DNA from: an uncultured Lachnospiraceae bacterium
GTDB taxonomy: Bacteria; Bacillota; Clostridia; Lachnospirales; Lachnospiraceae
Assembly: GCA_949878435.1 (NCBI GenBank)
Contig: CATLAK010000009.1
Span: forward strand, 1 to 64,000
Length of the DNA: 64,000 nt
Direction: 5' to 3'
In this document: in pieces, positions 36,980 to 46,095 of the stretch
How the letters are laid out: the number at the start of each line of letters is the position of its first letter
Numbering within the stretch: position 1 is the stretch's first letter
Made by a program: the position numbers and the translations under genes
The notes under the pieces: generated by a model
Databases searched by the model: none
The model's input: the letters and a program-made list of their open reading frames with translations, nothing else
Told to the model about the DNA's origin: nothing

Positions 36980-37010
36980 AAATTGTGTATTGAAATTAAC
37001 ACAATTTTTT
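36980..37010. repeat. Inverted repeat upstream of the pta promoter
   Basis: Arms AAATTGTGT and ACACAATTT (9 bp, 36980-36988 and 36999-37007) enclose a ten-base loop and are followed by T residues. It sits 13 bp before the pta -35. It could be an operator or a weak terminator. The spacing does not match a standard Rex site. Confidence 0.5.
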
Positions 37011-37022
37011 ATAAGGTTATGC

Positions 37023-37051
37023 TTGCCGTAAAAAGCGGTTTGAAATATAAT
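37023..37051 (+). promoter_or_regulatory. Promoter of pta-ackA
   Basis: TTGCCG at 37023-37028 and consensus TATAAT at 37046-37051 are 17 bp apart, 59 bp before the pta start. Confidence 0.7.
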
Positions 37052-37110
37052 TTTTAGTAGAAACAGCAACAAGCAAAAACGATAAGGCGGGCGTGAAAGG
37101 AGAACGGGGT

Positions 37111-38112
37111 ATGTCATACATTGATGTGATCAAGGACAAGGCAAGGATGGATCGGAAGACCATCGTTCTGCCGGAAACAACGGACAAGCGTACGTTGATT
37201 GCAGCATCACAGATTATTAAAGAGGGAATTGCGGATATCATCATGATCGGAAATGAAGAAAAGATCATGGACGGTGCAACGTGGCTGGAGATAGAGCTTG
37301 ACGGGGTCAAGATTATTAATCCGGAACTCTGCGATAAACTGGACGATTATGTGAATCTTTTGTATGAAACGAGAAAATCTAAGGGAATGACTCCTGAGAA
37401 GGCAAGGGATATTCTTCTTAGCGATTACCTCACTTTTGGAGTCATCATGGTAAAGGCAAATGATGCCGACGGTATGGTGGCAGGCGCCTGCCATGCGACG
37501 GCGGATACGCTGCGGCCTGCCCTGCAGATTTTAAAGACAGCGCCCGGTGTAAAGCTGGTTTCCGGCTTTTTCCTGATGTGTGTGCCCAACTGCGAGTTCG
37601 GAGAAAACGGAACCTTCCTGTTTGCGGATTGCGGATTGAATCAGGATCCCACACCGGAGGAATTGGCAGCGATTGCAGATACCTCTGCAAAAAGTTTTAA
37701 GAGTCTGGTGGGAGCCAAGCCCATTATCGCCATGCTGTCCCATTCCACCAAGGGAAGCGCCAAGCACGAATTGGTGGACAAGATGGTGGAGGCGACCAGA
37801 ATCGCGCATGAACAGTATCCCAACCTGATGCTGGACGGCGAACTGCAGACCGATGCCGCACTGGTGCCCCAGGTTGCCAAGTCCAAAGCGCCGGGAAGCG
37901 AAGTGGCAGGCAAGGCAAATGTACTGATCTTCCCCAATCTGGACTGCGGAAATATCGGATATAAGCTGGTGCAGAGGCTGGCAAATGCAGAAGCCTACGG
38001 ACCAATGCTTCAGGGAATCGCGAAGCCGGTCAACGATCTCTCCAGAGGATGTTCCTGGCAGGATATCGTGGGCGTGGTAGCGCTGACGGCGGTTCAGGCA
38101 CAGCTGGCATAA
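37111..38112 (+). CDS. pta: Phosphate acetyltransferase
   Basis: A 333-residue short-form Pta with typical segments KTIVLPETTDKRTL, LVSGFFLMCVPN, SHSTKGSAKHELVDKM and ADVLIFPNLDCGNIGYKLVQR-like residues near 275. It exchanges CoA for phosphate on acetyl-CoA to make acetyl phosphate. AAAGGAG at 37096-37102 supports ATG 37111 rather than the upstream in-frame ATG at 37093. It forms an operon with ackA, 40 bp downstream. Confidence 0.97.
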   Translation: MSYIDVIKDKARMDRKTIVLPETTDKRTLIAASQIIKEGIADIIMIGNEEKIMDGATWLEIELDGVKIINPELCDKLDDYVNLLYETRKSKGMTPEKARDILLSDYLTFGVIMVKANDADGMVAGACHATADTLRPALQILKTAPGVKLVSGFFLMCVPNCEFGENGTFLFADCGLNQDPTPEELAAIADTSAKSFKSLVGAKPIIAMLSHSTKGSAKHELVDKMVEATRIAHEQYPNLMLDGELQTDAALVPQVAKSKAPGSEVAGKANVLIFPNLDCGNIGYKLVQRLANAEAYGPMLQGIAKPVNDLSRGCSWQDIVGVVALTAVQAQLA

Positions 38113-38152
38113 TGGCTTTTTAGGATAAATAGGAGAATGGAAAGGAAAAATC

Positions 38153-39355
38153 ATGAAAGAGATGAATGTTCTTGTAATCAACTGCGGAAGTTCTTCCCTG
38201 AAATTTCAGCTGATCAATTCTAAATCAGAGGAAGTGATCGCGAAAGGGCTTTGCGAAAGAATCGGTATTGAAGGAAGTAAAATGACCTATACACCTGCCG
38301 GCGGAGAAAAAGTGGAGACGCAAACGCCGATGAAGGATCACACCCAGGCAGTGGAACTTGTCCTCCATGCGCTGACGGATGCAAAGACAGGCGTTGTAAA
38401 GAGCCTTGATGAGATTGGGGCAGTGGGACACAGAATCGTGCACGGCGGAGAAAACTTTGCCTCCTCCACCTTGATTACAGACGAGGTTATGAATGCCATT
38501 GAAAAGTGTAATGATTTAGCGCCGCTTCACAATCCGGCAAATCTGATCGGAATCAGAGCCTGCATGGAACTGATGCCTGATACGCCCATGGCGGCTGTTT
38601 TTGATACGGCATTTCACCAGACCATGCCGGAGGAAGCTTACCTGTATGGCATTCCATACCATTATTATGAGGACTACAAAATCAGAAGATATGGTTTCCA
38701 CGGAACCAGTCATTCCTATGTGTCCCGCAGGGCGGCGGAACTGTTAAATAAGAAATATGAAGATTTAAAGATCATTGTCTGTCATTTAGGAAACGGAGCC
38801 AGCATTTCCGCGGTAAAGAATGGAAAATGTGTGGACACTTCCATGGGACTTACGCCTTTAGAGGGGCTGATCATGGGAACGCGTTCAGGGGATTTGGACC
38901 CTGCCATCATAGAGTTTTTGTGCAATAAGGAAGATAAAACCGTAAAAGAAATTCTGAATGTGCTGAATAAAGAATCAGGTGTCTTAGGCTTATCGGGCGG
39001 CTTTTCATCCGACTTCAGAGACCTAGAAAAGGCATACCGCGCAGGTGATGCTGCAGCTGTCAGAACCATGAGGGCATTTGCTTACAGGGTGGCAAAATAT
39101 GTGGGAGCCTACACCGCTGCCATGAACGGTGTGGATGTAATCTGCTTTACCGCAGGAATTGGGGAGAACAATCCGCTTACCAGAACCATGGTGGCATCTT
39201 ACCTCGGCTATCTGGGAATAGAACTTGATGAGGAGGCAAATGCAAAGCGCGGCGAGGATGTTTTGATTTCCACTCCGGAGAGCAGGACAAAAGTGTTTGT
39301 CATTCCGACCAACGAGGAACTTGCAATCGCCAGAGAAACGGTTGCGCTGCTTTAG
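38153..39355 (+). CDS. ackA: Acetate kinase
   Basis: A 400-residue member of the acetate and sugar kinase family. The N-terminal VLVINCGSSSLKFQL, HRIVHGGE, the active-site VFDTAFHQTMPE, GFHGTSH, and the phosphate loop CHLGNGASI are all present. It turns acetyl phosphate plus ADP into acetate plus ATP, the main energy-yielding acetate pathway of fermenting Clostridia. The length is standard. Confidence 0.98.
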   Translation: MKEMNVLVINCGSSSLKFQLINSKSEEVIAKGLCERIGIEGSKMTYTPAGGEKVETQTPMKDHTQAVELVLHALTDAKTGVVKSLDEIGAVGHRIVHGGENFASSTLITDEVMNAIEKCNDLAPLHNPANLIGIRACMELMPDTPMAAVFDTAFHQTMPEEAYLYGIPYHYYEDYKIRRYGFHGTSHSYVSRRAAELLNKKYEDLKIIVCHLGNGASISAVKNGKCVDTSMGLTPLEGLIMGTRSGDLDPAIIEFLCNKEDKTVKEILNVLNKESGVLGLSGGFSSDFRDLEKAYRAGDAAAVRTMRAFAYRVAKYVGAYTAAMNGVDVICFTAGIGENNPLTRTMVASYLGYLGIELDEEANAKRGEDVLISTPESRTKVFVIPTNEELAIARETVALL

Positions 39356-39390
39356 GCGTGAAGGCAGTTGTAAAAAAATTCATGCAGGTA

Positions 39391-39419
39391 TTGACAAATA
39401 TTGCAACCGCCGTTATAAT
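39391..39419 (+). promoter_or_regulatory. Consensus promoter of yceD-rpmF
   Basis: TTGACA at 39391-39396 and TATAAT at 39414-39419 match the sigma-A consensus exactly, with a 17-bp spacer, and lie 32 bp before the yceD start. Confidence 0.88.
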
Positions 39420-39451
39420 TGTTGAAGTGTGTGATTCATAGGGAGCATAAT

Positions 39452-39976
39452 ATGCTGATTAATCTGACGGATGTGTTTACATCTGAGGGAAAAGAGAGAA
39501 AAGAAAGTTTCATATATGAGCCGGATTGCTTTTCCTACATGGGAAGTGACTACAGGATATGCGACAAGTCGCCTGTAGAGATTTCGTTTTTCAATCTGGA
39601 GAACGGAAAGGTCCTGATGAAGGGGAGCATGGATCTGACACTTGAAATTCCCTGCGACAGATGCCTTAAGATGGTGAAGCAGCCTGTACATGTGAAATTT
39701 GAGCAGGAAGTGTTTTCGCCGGATGCGGATGTGCAGTCGGAAAATCAGGACGAGCAGGGATTTATGGCTGGGTATGAGCTGGATGCAGAAGCGCTCCTGT
39801 ATGGTGAAATCTTAGTTAATATGCCTGTTAAGGTTTTGTGCAGACCAGACTGTAAGGGAATCTGTAAGCAGTGTGGGCACAATTTAAATGAGGGAGAATG
39901 CGGATGCGATACATTTATCCCAGATCCTAGAATGGCGGCTATTAAAGATATCTTTAACGCGGATAAGGAGGTGTAA
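39452..39976 (+). CDS. YceD family protein (DUF177)
   Basis: A 174-residue protein with the DUF177 CDRCLK motif in the middle and a second Cys set near the C-terminus (CRPDCKGICKQCG ... ECGC), probably zinc-binding. The family sits before rpmF in most bacteria and is linked to 23S rRNA accumulation. GGGAG at 39441-39445 supports ATG 39452. The last codons (AAG GAG GTG TAA) form the rpmF ribosome binding site. Confidence 0.88.
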   Translation: MLINLTDVFTSEGKERKESFIYEPDCFSYMGSDYRICDKSPVEISFFNLENGKVLMKGSMDLTLEIPCDRCLKMVKQPVHVKFEQEVFSPDADVQSENQDEQGFMAGYELDAEALLYGEILVNMPVKVLCRPDCKGICKQCGHNLNEGECGCDTFIPDPRMAAIKDIFNADKEV

Positions 39977-39978
39977 CG

Positions 39979-40158
39979 ATGTCTATTTGTCCTAAGAATA
40001 AATCTTCAAAGTCAAGAAGAGATAAAAGAAGAGCAAACTGGAAAATGAGTGCTCCTACATTGGTGAAGTGCAGCAAGTGCGGCGCGCTGATGATGCCTCA
40101 CAGAGTATGTAAAGCATGCGGCTCTTACAACAAGAAAGAAATCATCAGTGTTGATTAA
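39979..40158 (+). CDS. rpmF: 50S ribosomal protein L32
   Basis: A 59-residue gene: N-terminus MSICPKNKSSKSRRDKRR, then the two CxxC pairs of the zinc-binding form of L32 (VKCSKCG and KACG region). The start is two bases after the yceD stop, with AAGGAGG inside the end of yceD. A terminator follows 15 bp later. Confidence 0.96.
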   Translation: MSICPKNKSSKSRRDKRRANWKMSAPTLVKCSKCGALMMPHRVCKACGSYNKKEIISVD

Positions 40159-40172
40159 GCGAAAGCGGAAAC

Positions 40173-40206
40173 AAAGCAATCCAAAGATTGGGTTGCTTTT
40201 TTATTA
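40173..40206 (+). terminator. Intrinsic terminator of yceD-rpmF
   Basis: Stem AAAGCAATCC/GGGTTGCTTT (one G-U) with a seven-base loop is followed by a T run. Confidence 0.92.
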
Positions 40207-40536
40207 CAATAAGTTGGCTCGCTAAGCGAGGCAGCGTTTGTTCATAAACTGGCTGGTAGGATCCTTTTTTAGTATGCGGAAAGGATTTATACATATATGA
40301 AGTCACCCGATAATAGATATGCTATCGTGTTTGATGATGCGATAGAGCAGTATATGGCAACCACTATATGTGTTGTTCGAAATCAATCCTAAAGGAGGGA
40401 ATCTTTTAATGTTTTAGTGGAAAATCGGTTGACCGGATAACAATGATGGATGAAAAATTATTTGTAATCAAAATTCTGCTTGATTTTTATAATATGGTTT
40501 AGTATAGTTAAGAAGTACGTGGACGGAGGTATGAAA
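40207..40536 (+). other. 330-bp intergenic region before plsX, with two possible micro-ORFs
   Basis: No recognised gene lies here. It contains a short hairpin CTCGCTAAGCGAG near 40217, a 31-codon frame at 40297-40392 (MKSPDNRYAIVFDDAIEQ...) with AAAGGA 11 bases upstream, and a very strong AAAGGAGG at 40391-40398 followed by ATG TTT TAG. A TATAAT at 40488-40493 is a probable -10 for plsX but lacks a well-spaced -35. The region may be a leader or degraded coding sequence. Confidence 0.4.
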
Positions 40537-41550
40537 ATGGCAGAATTTGTAAATGTAGCAGTTGACGCCATGGGTGGAGATAACGCGCCTGTAGAGATTG
40601 TAAAAGGCGCCATAGATGCAGTGAATGAAAGCAGTCATGTAAAAGTTTACCTGACCGGGCAGGAAGTGCTTATAAACAGCGAACTTGCCAAATATACTTA
40701 TAACAAGGAACAGGTAGAAGTGGTTCCTGCATCGGAAGTGATCGAAACTGCCGAACCGCCGGTTATGGCGATTCGTAAGAAAAAGGATTCCTCCATCGTA
40801 AAGGCGCTTTATCTTGTCAAGGACGGAACCTGCGATGCTTATGTATCTGCCGGGAGCACGGGAGCTACCCTGGTAGGGGGGCAGGTAATCGTAGGAAGGA
40901 TCAAGGGCGTGGAGAGACCGCCTCTTGCACCGCTTATTCCCACTGCCGACGGATGTGCACTGCTAATCGACTGCGGCGCTAATGTGGATGCAAGACCTTC
41001 CCATCTGGTGCAGTTTGCCAAAATGGGTTCGGTGTACATGGAAAGCGTTATGGGCGTAAAGAATCCCAAGGTTGGGATCGTGAATATCGGGGCGGAAGAG
41101 GAGAAGGGAAATGCGCTGGTGAAAGAAACTTATCCGCTTTTAAAGAATTGCCCTGACATTAATTTTATTGGAAGTATTGAAGCGAGGGATATTCCTTCCG
41201 GTCAGGCTGATGTTATCGTGTGTGAGGCGTTTGTGGGGAATGTTATCCTGAAAATGTATGAAGGCGTAGGCGGTACCTTGATTAAAAAGGTCAAGGAAGG
41301 CATGATGACTTCTTTAAGGAGCAAGATTGGGGCGCTTCTCGTTAAGCCCGCATTGAAACAGACCTTGAAGGCATTTGACTTAGAGCAATACGGCGGCGCG
41401 CCCATGCTGGGGCTGAACGGTCTTGTGGTCAAGACCCATGGAAGCTCTTCAGCAATTGAAATCAAAAATTCTATTCTGCAATGTATCACCTTTACAGAAC
41501 AGAATATCAATCAAAAAATAAAAGAAAAAATAACTATGGAAGAAAATTAG
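40537..41550 (+). CDS. plsX: Phosphate acyltransferase PlsX
   Basis: A 337-residue protein with the PlsX signature VAVDAMGGDNAP at the N-terminus and SAGSTGA, LIDCGANVDARP and CEAFVGNVILK later. It converts acyl-ACP to acyl phosphate for phospholipid synthesis. GGAGGT at 40525-40530 fits ATG 40537; ATG 40531 touches the site directly. acpP follows by 15 bp, its substrate carrier. Confidence 0.96.
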   Translation: MAEFVNVAVDAMGGDNAPVEIVKGAIDAVNESSHVKVYLTGQEVLINSELAKYTYNKEQVEVVPASEVIETAEPPVMAIRKKKDSSIVKALYLVKDGTCDAYVSAGSTGATLVGGQVIVGRIKGVERPPLAPLIPTADGCALLIDCGANVDARPSHLVQFAKMGSVYMESVMGVKNPKVGIVNIGAEEEKGNALVKETYPLLKNCPDINFIGSIEARDIPSGQADVIVCEAFVGNVILKMYEGVGGTLIKKVKEGMMTSLRSKIGALLVKPALKQTLKAFDLEQYGGAPMLGLNGLVVKTHGSSSAIEIKNSILQCITFTEQNINQKIKEKITMEEN

Positions 41551-41565
41551 AAAGGAAACAGAAAA

Positions 41566-41796
41566 ATGGAATTTGAAAAATTGAAACAAGTAATTGCCGA
41601 CGTACTCAACGTTGACCCTGAAGAAATCACGATGGAAACCACTTTTGTGGATGATCTGGGAGCCGATTCCTTAGATGTTTTTCAGATTATTATGGGAATA
41701 GAGGAAGAATTTGATATTGAAATTCCGGCTGAAGGTGCAGAGAAAATAGCAACCGTAGAAGAAGCAGTAAATCTGATTAAGAATGCATTGAACTAA
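41566..41796 (+). CDS. acpP: Acyl carrier protein
   Basis: A 76-residue acidic helical protein. The phosphopantetheine serine is Ser35 in [10 protein letters not shown]. It carries acyl chains in fatty acid synthesis and supplies PlsX. The stop codon is the first base set of the terminator stem, so translation ends directly at the hairpin. Confidence 0.97.
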   Translation: MEFEKLKQVIADVLNVDPEEITMETTFVDDLGADSLDVFQIIMGIEEEFDIEIPAEGAEKIATVEEAVNLIKNALN

Positions 41797-41817
41797 AAAG
41801 CCCGCGAGGGCTTTTTT
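41796..41817 (+). terminator. Intrinsic terminator after acpP
   Basis: Stem AAAGCCC/GGGCTTT with a GCGA tetraloop and T run, immediately after the acpP stop. It partly separates plsX-acpP from rnc-smc-ftsY. Confidence 0.9.
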
Positions 41818-41834
41818 GTCCGAAAGGGTGAAAT

Positions 41835-42527
41835 ATGTATAAACAGGAAGAATTAAAGAAACTGGAAGCAAAAATAGGCTATGAGTTTAAGAAGAAAGAA
41901 CTGCTCCTGCAGGCACTGACCCATAGCTCTTTTTCTAATGAACAAAAAGTCAACAAATTGAAAGATTATGAGAGACTGGAATTTTTGGGGGATGCGGTTT
42001 TGGAACTGCTCTCCAGCCGGTTCTTTTTTGATACTTATCCGGATATGTCGGAGGGAGAAATGACACGGCTTCGCTCTTCCATGGTCTGTGAGCCGGCGCT
42101 TGCCTTTTGTGCAAGAGAGCTGTCTTTGGGAGAGTTCATTCTTCTTGGAAAAGGGGAAGAGGCGACCGGCGGCAGGAAGAGAGATTCCATCATCTCGGAT
42201 GTGATGGAGGCTGTAATCGGCGCTGTTTATTTGGACGGCGGAATCGGGGAAGCGGAGAAATTCATCCACAAATACATTTTATCCGATTTGGAGAACAAGC
42301 AGCTTTTTTATGACAGCAAGACGCTGCTTCAGGAAAAAATGCAGAAGCAGGGCAGAACGATCGCCTATGAGCTGGTAAGCGAGACGGGACCGGATCATGA
42401 CAAGGTCTTTACCGTGGAGGTCGTCATTGACGGACAAACAATGGCGAGAGGGGAAGGGCGGAATAAAAAATCTGCACAACAGCAGGCAGCCTATCAGGCG
42501 CTGCTTGCAGAAATGTCGGAAAAGTAG
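41835..42527 (+). CDS. rnc: Ribonuclease III
   Basis: A 230-residue protein with the nuclease signature ERLEFLGDAVLELL, a second acidic cluster in DVMEAVIGAVYLDGG, and a C-terminal double-stranded-RNA-binding domain (about 160-228, ending with KKSAQQQAA). It processes rRNA precursors and structured mRNAs. It starts 17 bp after the acpP terminator and ends 7 bp before smc. Confidence 0.97.
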   Translation: MYKQEELKKLEAKIGYEFKKKELLLQALTHSSFSNEQKVNKLKDYERLEFLGDAVLELLSSRFFFDTYPDMSEGEMTRLRSSMVCEPALAFCARELSLGEFILLGKGEEATGGRKRDSIISDVMEAVIGAVYLDGGIGEAEKFIHKYILSDLENKQLFYDSKTLLQEKMQKQGRTIAYELVSETGPDHDKVFTVEVVIDGQTMARGEGRNKKSAQQQAAYQALLAEMSEK

Positions 42528-42534
42528 GTGTTAT

Positions 42535-45500
42535 ATGTATTTAAAGAGTATTGAGATTCACGGATTTAAATCCTTTGCAAATAAACTGGTTTTTAAGTTT
42601 CATAACGGCATTACCGGAATCGTGGGACCTAACGGCAGCGGCAAGAGCAATGTCGCTGATGCGGTCCGCTGGGTATTAGGGGAACAGAGAATCAAGCAGC
42701 TTCGCGGGGCGTCCATGCAGGACGTCATTTTTTCGGGAACAGAAATGCGAAAGCCTTTGGGGTACGCTTATGTGGCAATCACCCTGGACAACTCGGATCA
42801 TCAGCTTGCTATTGATTTTGATGAGGTGACGGTGGCAAGGCGGATCTATCGTTCCGGTGAAAGCGAATATCTTTTAAATGGTGCGCCCTGCAGGTTAAAA
42901 GACGTGAATGAGCTGTTTTATGATACAGGTATCGGAAAAGAGGGCTACTCTATCATCGGGCAGGGACAGATCGATAAGATCTTGAGCGGAAAGCCGGAGG
43001 AGAGAAGAGAGCTCTTTGATGAGGCTGCCGGTATCGTGAAGTTTAAAAAGCGCAAGGTGGCTGCCCAGAAAAAGCTGGAGGATGAAAAACAGAATCTGAT
43101 CCGTGTAAATGATATTCTTTCGGAATTGGAAAAGCAGACAGGTCCCTTAGAAAAGCAGTCGGAGACGGCGAAGATCTATCTGAAAAAGAAAGAGGAATTA
43201 AAGACTTTAGACGTCAATATGTTCCTGCTTGAGAACGGTCATCTGCAGGAGCAGTTAAAGGACGCCCAGGAAAAATTTGAGATTGCCAGCGGGGATTTAG
43301 AACAGACTACCGGTCAGTATGAAAAGATCAAAGAAGAATACGAGCAGATTCAGGGTCAGATCGAGATGCTGGAGGAAACGATTTTAGCAGAGCGGACTTC
43401 TCTGTCTGATACCAGCATGCTCCGCGGCAAATTAGAAGGCGAGATCAATGTCCTGCGGGAGCAGATCAAATCTGCCAAGAGCAATGAGGAACATTTCAGG
43501 TTAAGAAGAGAAACGGTCTCAAAAGAGATGGAAGAAAAACTTAAGGATAAAGAGACCATTCTTGCCGATAAGAAGGTAATCGATGAACAGGTTGCAGAAA
43601 TTGAAAGCGCAAGAAATGAGGCAAGAGAAAAGCTGCTTGCAGTCCAAAGCCGGATAGAAGGGCTTAACAATGACATTGAATCTGGTAAAAATACGATTAT
43701 TGAGGCATTAAATTCAAGAGCTACCATCAAGTCAAAGCTGGGACGTTACGATACCATGACGGAGCAGATCAATATCCGTAAGGCAGAGCTTACTTCAAGA
43801 CTCCTTAGGGTAAAATCGGACGAAGCGGCACAGGAAGAGGTCATCAAAAATTTACAGGAAGAATTTGAGCGCATCAACAATGCAATCCATGACTTAAATG
43901 ATTCTCAGGAACAGAAGGAAGAGAAGCTTGCACTGATCAGAGAAGAACTTGCAGGAAAGGATCAAAAACTCCGGGATACCCAGGTAAGTTACCATCAGGA
44001 AAAATCAAAGCTGGAGGCGCTGACCAACCTGACGGAGCGCTACGAAGGGTATGGCGGCAGTGTCAAGAAGGTGATGGAATGCAAGGAACGTGAAAAAGGA
44101 ATCATAGGCGTCGTTGCGGATATCATAAAGGTGGATAAGAAGTATGAAACTGCCATTGAGACGGCGTTAGGCGGCAATATCCAGAATATCGTCACGGACG
44201 ATGAAGAGACGGCAAAGCGGATGATCTCCTTCTTAAAGCAGACAAAAGCAGGACGTGCGACCTTCCTTCCCCTTACCAGCATCACCAAGCCCCAGGAATT
44301 TAAGAATCAGGAAGCCTTAAAAGAAAAAGGTGTCATCGGCATGGCGGATGAGCTGGTTTCCATAGATGCGAAATACAAAAATGTGGCGAAAGCCATGCTG
44401 GGCAGAATCGTGGTGGTCGATCATGTGGATCATGCCGTAAAGATTGCCAGAAAGTTTGATTATGGAATCCGTATGGTGACGCTGGAGGGAGAACTTTTAG
44501 TGCCAGGCGGTGCCATAAGCGGCGGTGCTTTCAAAAATAACAGCAATCTGCTGGGCAGAAGAAGAGAAATCGAAGAGTTAGAGGGTAAAGTCAAAAAGTA
44601 TCTGGTAGAGATCGATGGACTTTTAAATGAGATCGAACAGACAAAGGCAGATAGAAATAAACTCCGTCTGAGCCTGGAAGAGGACAAAGCCCTTTTGCAG
44701 AAAAAATTCATCGAGCAGAATACCGCAAGGCTGAATGTAATCAAGGCGCAGGAGCGCAAAGATGAGGCGGCGGAAGGTTCCATGGAACTTAAGGCGGAAG
44801 AGCGGGAAATCGAAAACCAGATTAAGGAGATCAAGGCAAATAAGCAGGAGATCCAGAAGGAACTGGAAGACTCTGAACTTTTGGAAAAGAAGGTTGAGCA
44901 GCAGATCAGAAAGTTTCAGATGGAGCTTGAAGAGGCGCGCAAGGAAGAATCCGGACAGTCCGCCCACGTTTCGGAATGGGATGTGGAAGTGGAAAAAATG
45001 CTCCAGCAACAGGATTTTCACCAGCAGAATGTAGACCGTATCGACGGCGAGATAAACCGTTTTGAAAAAGAACTGGAAGAAATCAATGAGGGACTTAGAC
45101 AAAGCGGGGAAGATACCGAAAAGAAACAAAGTGATATCACTTCCATCGAGGAGACCATTGCCGCTTCCCATACCACCCAGGGAGATACCGAAAAGAAGCT
45201 GAAGGAAGACGTGGAGAAGAAGGAACAGCTTTCTTTGAAGCAAAAGAATTTCTTTACAGACAGAGAAGCCTTGGCAGAGAAGATGACAGGGCTTGACAAG
45301 GAAGTGTACCGTTTAAATGCCCAGAAAGAGAAATTTCAGGAAGCCTTGGAAAGTCAGATCAATTACATGTGGGATGAATATGAGATCACCCTTTCCGATG
45401 CCGCATCTTTAAGGAATGAGGAACTTAACGACCGCACGGCGATGAAGAAGGAAATCACTTCTTTGAAGGAACAGATCAAGAAGCTGGGCGATGTCAATGT

Positions 45501-46095
45501 CAATGCAATCGAAGATTACAAAAACTTAATGGAGCGCTATACCTTCCTCAAAACCCAGCATGACGATCTGGTGGAGGCGGAAAAGACGCTGGAAGGAATT
45601 ATCGTAGAACTTGATACCGCCATGCGTAAGCAGTTCAATGAAAAGTTTGCCGAAATCGGAAGAGAGTTCGACAAGGTGTTCAAAGAATTATTCGGCGGCG
45701 GAAAGGGAACGCTGGAATTGATGGAAGATGAGGACATCTTAGAGGCAGGCATCCGCATCATCGCGCAGCCGCCCGGAAAGAAACTGCAGAATATGATGCA
45801 GCTATCCGGCGGGGAGAAGGCACTTACGGCAATTGCCCTTTTGTTTGCCATTCAGAACCTGAAACCCTCTCCCTTTTGCCTTTTGGATGAGATCGAGGCG
45901 GCGCTTGACGAAAATAATGTAACCCGGTTTGCAAAATATCTACATAAACTTACCAAGAACACACAGTTCATTGTGATCACCCACAGGCGCGGCACCATGG
46001 AAAAGGCGGACAGGCTGTATGGTATCACCATGCAGGAGAAGGGGGTCTCTACACTGGTAAGTGTAAATCTGATTGATAAGGAGCTGGATGACTGA
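42535..46095 (+). CDS. smc: Chromosome partition protein SMC
   Basis: A 1186-residue SMC ATPase. Walker A is GPNGSGKS (31-38), the first coiled coil runs to about 500, the hinge is about 502-660 (YEGYGGSVKKVM ... GGAISGGAF region), the second coiled coil follows, then the ABC signature LSGGEKAL (about 1089) and Walker B CLLDEIEAALD (about 1116). It condenses and segregates the chromosome with ScpA and ScpB. TAGGTG precedes ATG 42535; a longer frame starting at 42397 lies inside rnc and is not the gene. Its stop overlaps the ftsY start by one base. Confidence 0.98.
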   Translation: MYLKSIEIHGFKSFANKLVFKFHNGITGIVGPNGSGKSNVADAVRWVLGEQRIKQLRGASMQDVIFSGTEMRKPLGYAYVAITLDNSDHQLAIDFDEVTVARRIYRSGESEYLLNGAPCRLKDVNELFYDTGIGKEGYSIIGQGQIDKILSGKPEERRELFDEAAGIVKFKKRKVAAQKKLEDEKQNLIRVNDILSELEKQTGPLEKQSETAKIYLKKKEELKTLDVNMFLLENGHLQEQLKDAQEKFEIASGDLEQTTGQYEKIKEEYEQIQGQIEMLEETILAERTSLSDTSMLRGKLEGEINVLREQIKSAKSNEEHFRLRRETVSKEMEEKLKDKETILADKKVIDEQVAEIESARNEAREKLLAVQSRIEGLNNDIESGKNTIIEALNSRATIKSKLGRYDTMTEQINIRKAELTSRLLRVKSDEAAQEEVIKNLQEEFERINNAIHDLNDSQEQKEEKLALIREELAGKDQKLRDTQVSYHQEKSKLEALTNLTERYEGYGGSVKKVMECKEREKGIIGVVADIIKVDKKYETAIETALGGNIQNIVTDDEETAKRMISFLKQTKAGRATFLPLTSITKPQEFKNQEALKEKGVIGMADELVSIDAKYKNVAKAMLGRIVVVDHVDHAVKIARKFDYGIRMVTLEGELLVPGGAISGGAFKNNSNLLGRRREIEELEGKVKKYLVEIDGLLNEIEQTKADRNKLRLSLEEDKALLQKKFIEQNTARLNVIKAQERKDEAAEGSMELKAEEREIENQIKEIKANKQEIQKELEDSELLEKKVEQQIRKFQMELEEARKEESGQSAHVSEWDVEVEKMLQQQDFHQQNVDRIDGEINRFEKELEEINEGLRQSGEDTEKKQSDITSIEETIAASHTTQGDTEKKLKEDVEKKEQLSLKQKNFFTDREALAEKMTGLDKEVYRLNAQKEKFQEALESQINYMWDEYEITLSDAASLRNEELNDRTAMKKEITSLKEQIKKLGDVNVNAIEDYKNLMERYTFLKTQHDDLVEAEKTLEGIIVELDTAMRKQFNEKFAEIGREFDKVFKELFGGGKGTLELMEDEDILEAGIRIIAQPPGKKLQNMMQLSGGEKALTAIALLFAIQNLKPSPFCLLDEIEAALDENNVTRFAKYLHKLTKNTQFIVITHRRGTMEKADRLYGITMQEKGVSTLVSVNLIDKELDD

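Noticed and set aside
36983-37004. Rex-type redox operator before pta
   Set aside because: TTGTGT and ACACAA half-sites are ten bases apart, too far for the usual Rex site, and inner bases do not match.
40494-40515. FapR-like site before plsX
   Set aside because: TTAGTAT is present but no matching inverted half-site follows.
42397-42534. Long N-terminal extension of SMC
   Set aside because: It overlaps rnc out of frame; the SMC N-terminus MYLKSIEIHGFKSF begins at 42535 with a binding site.
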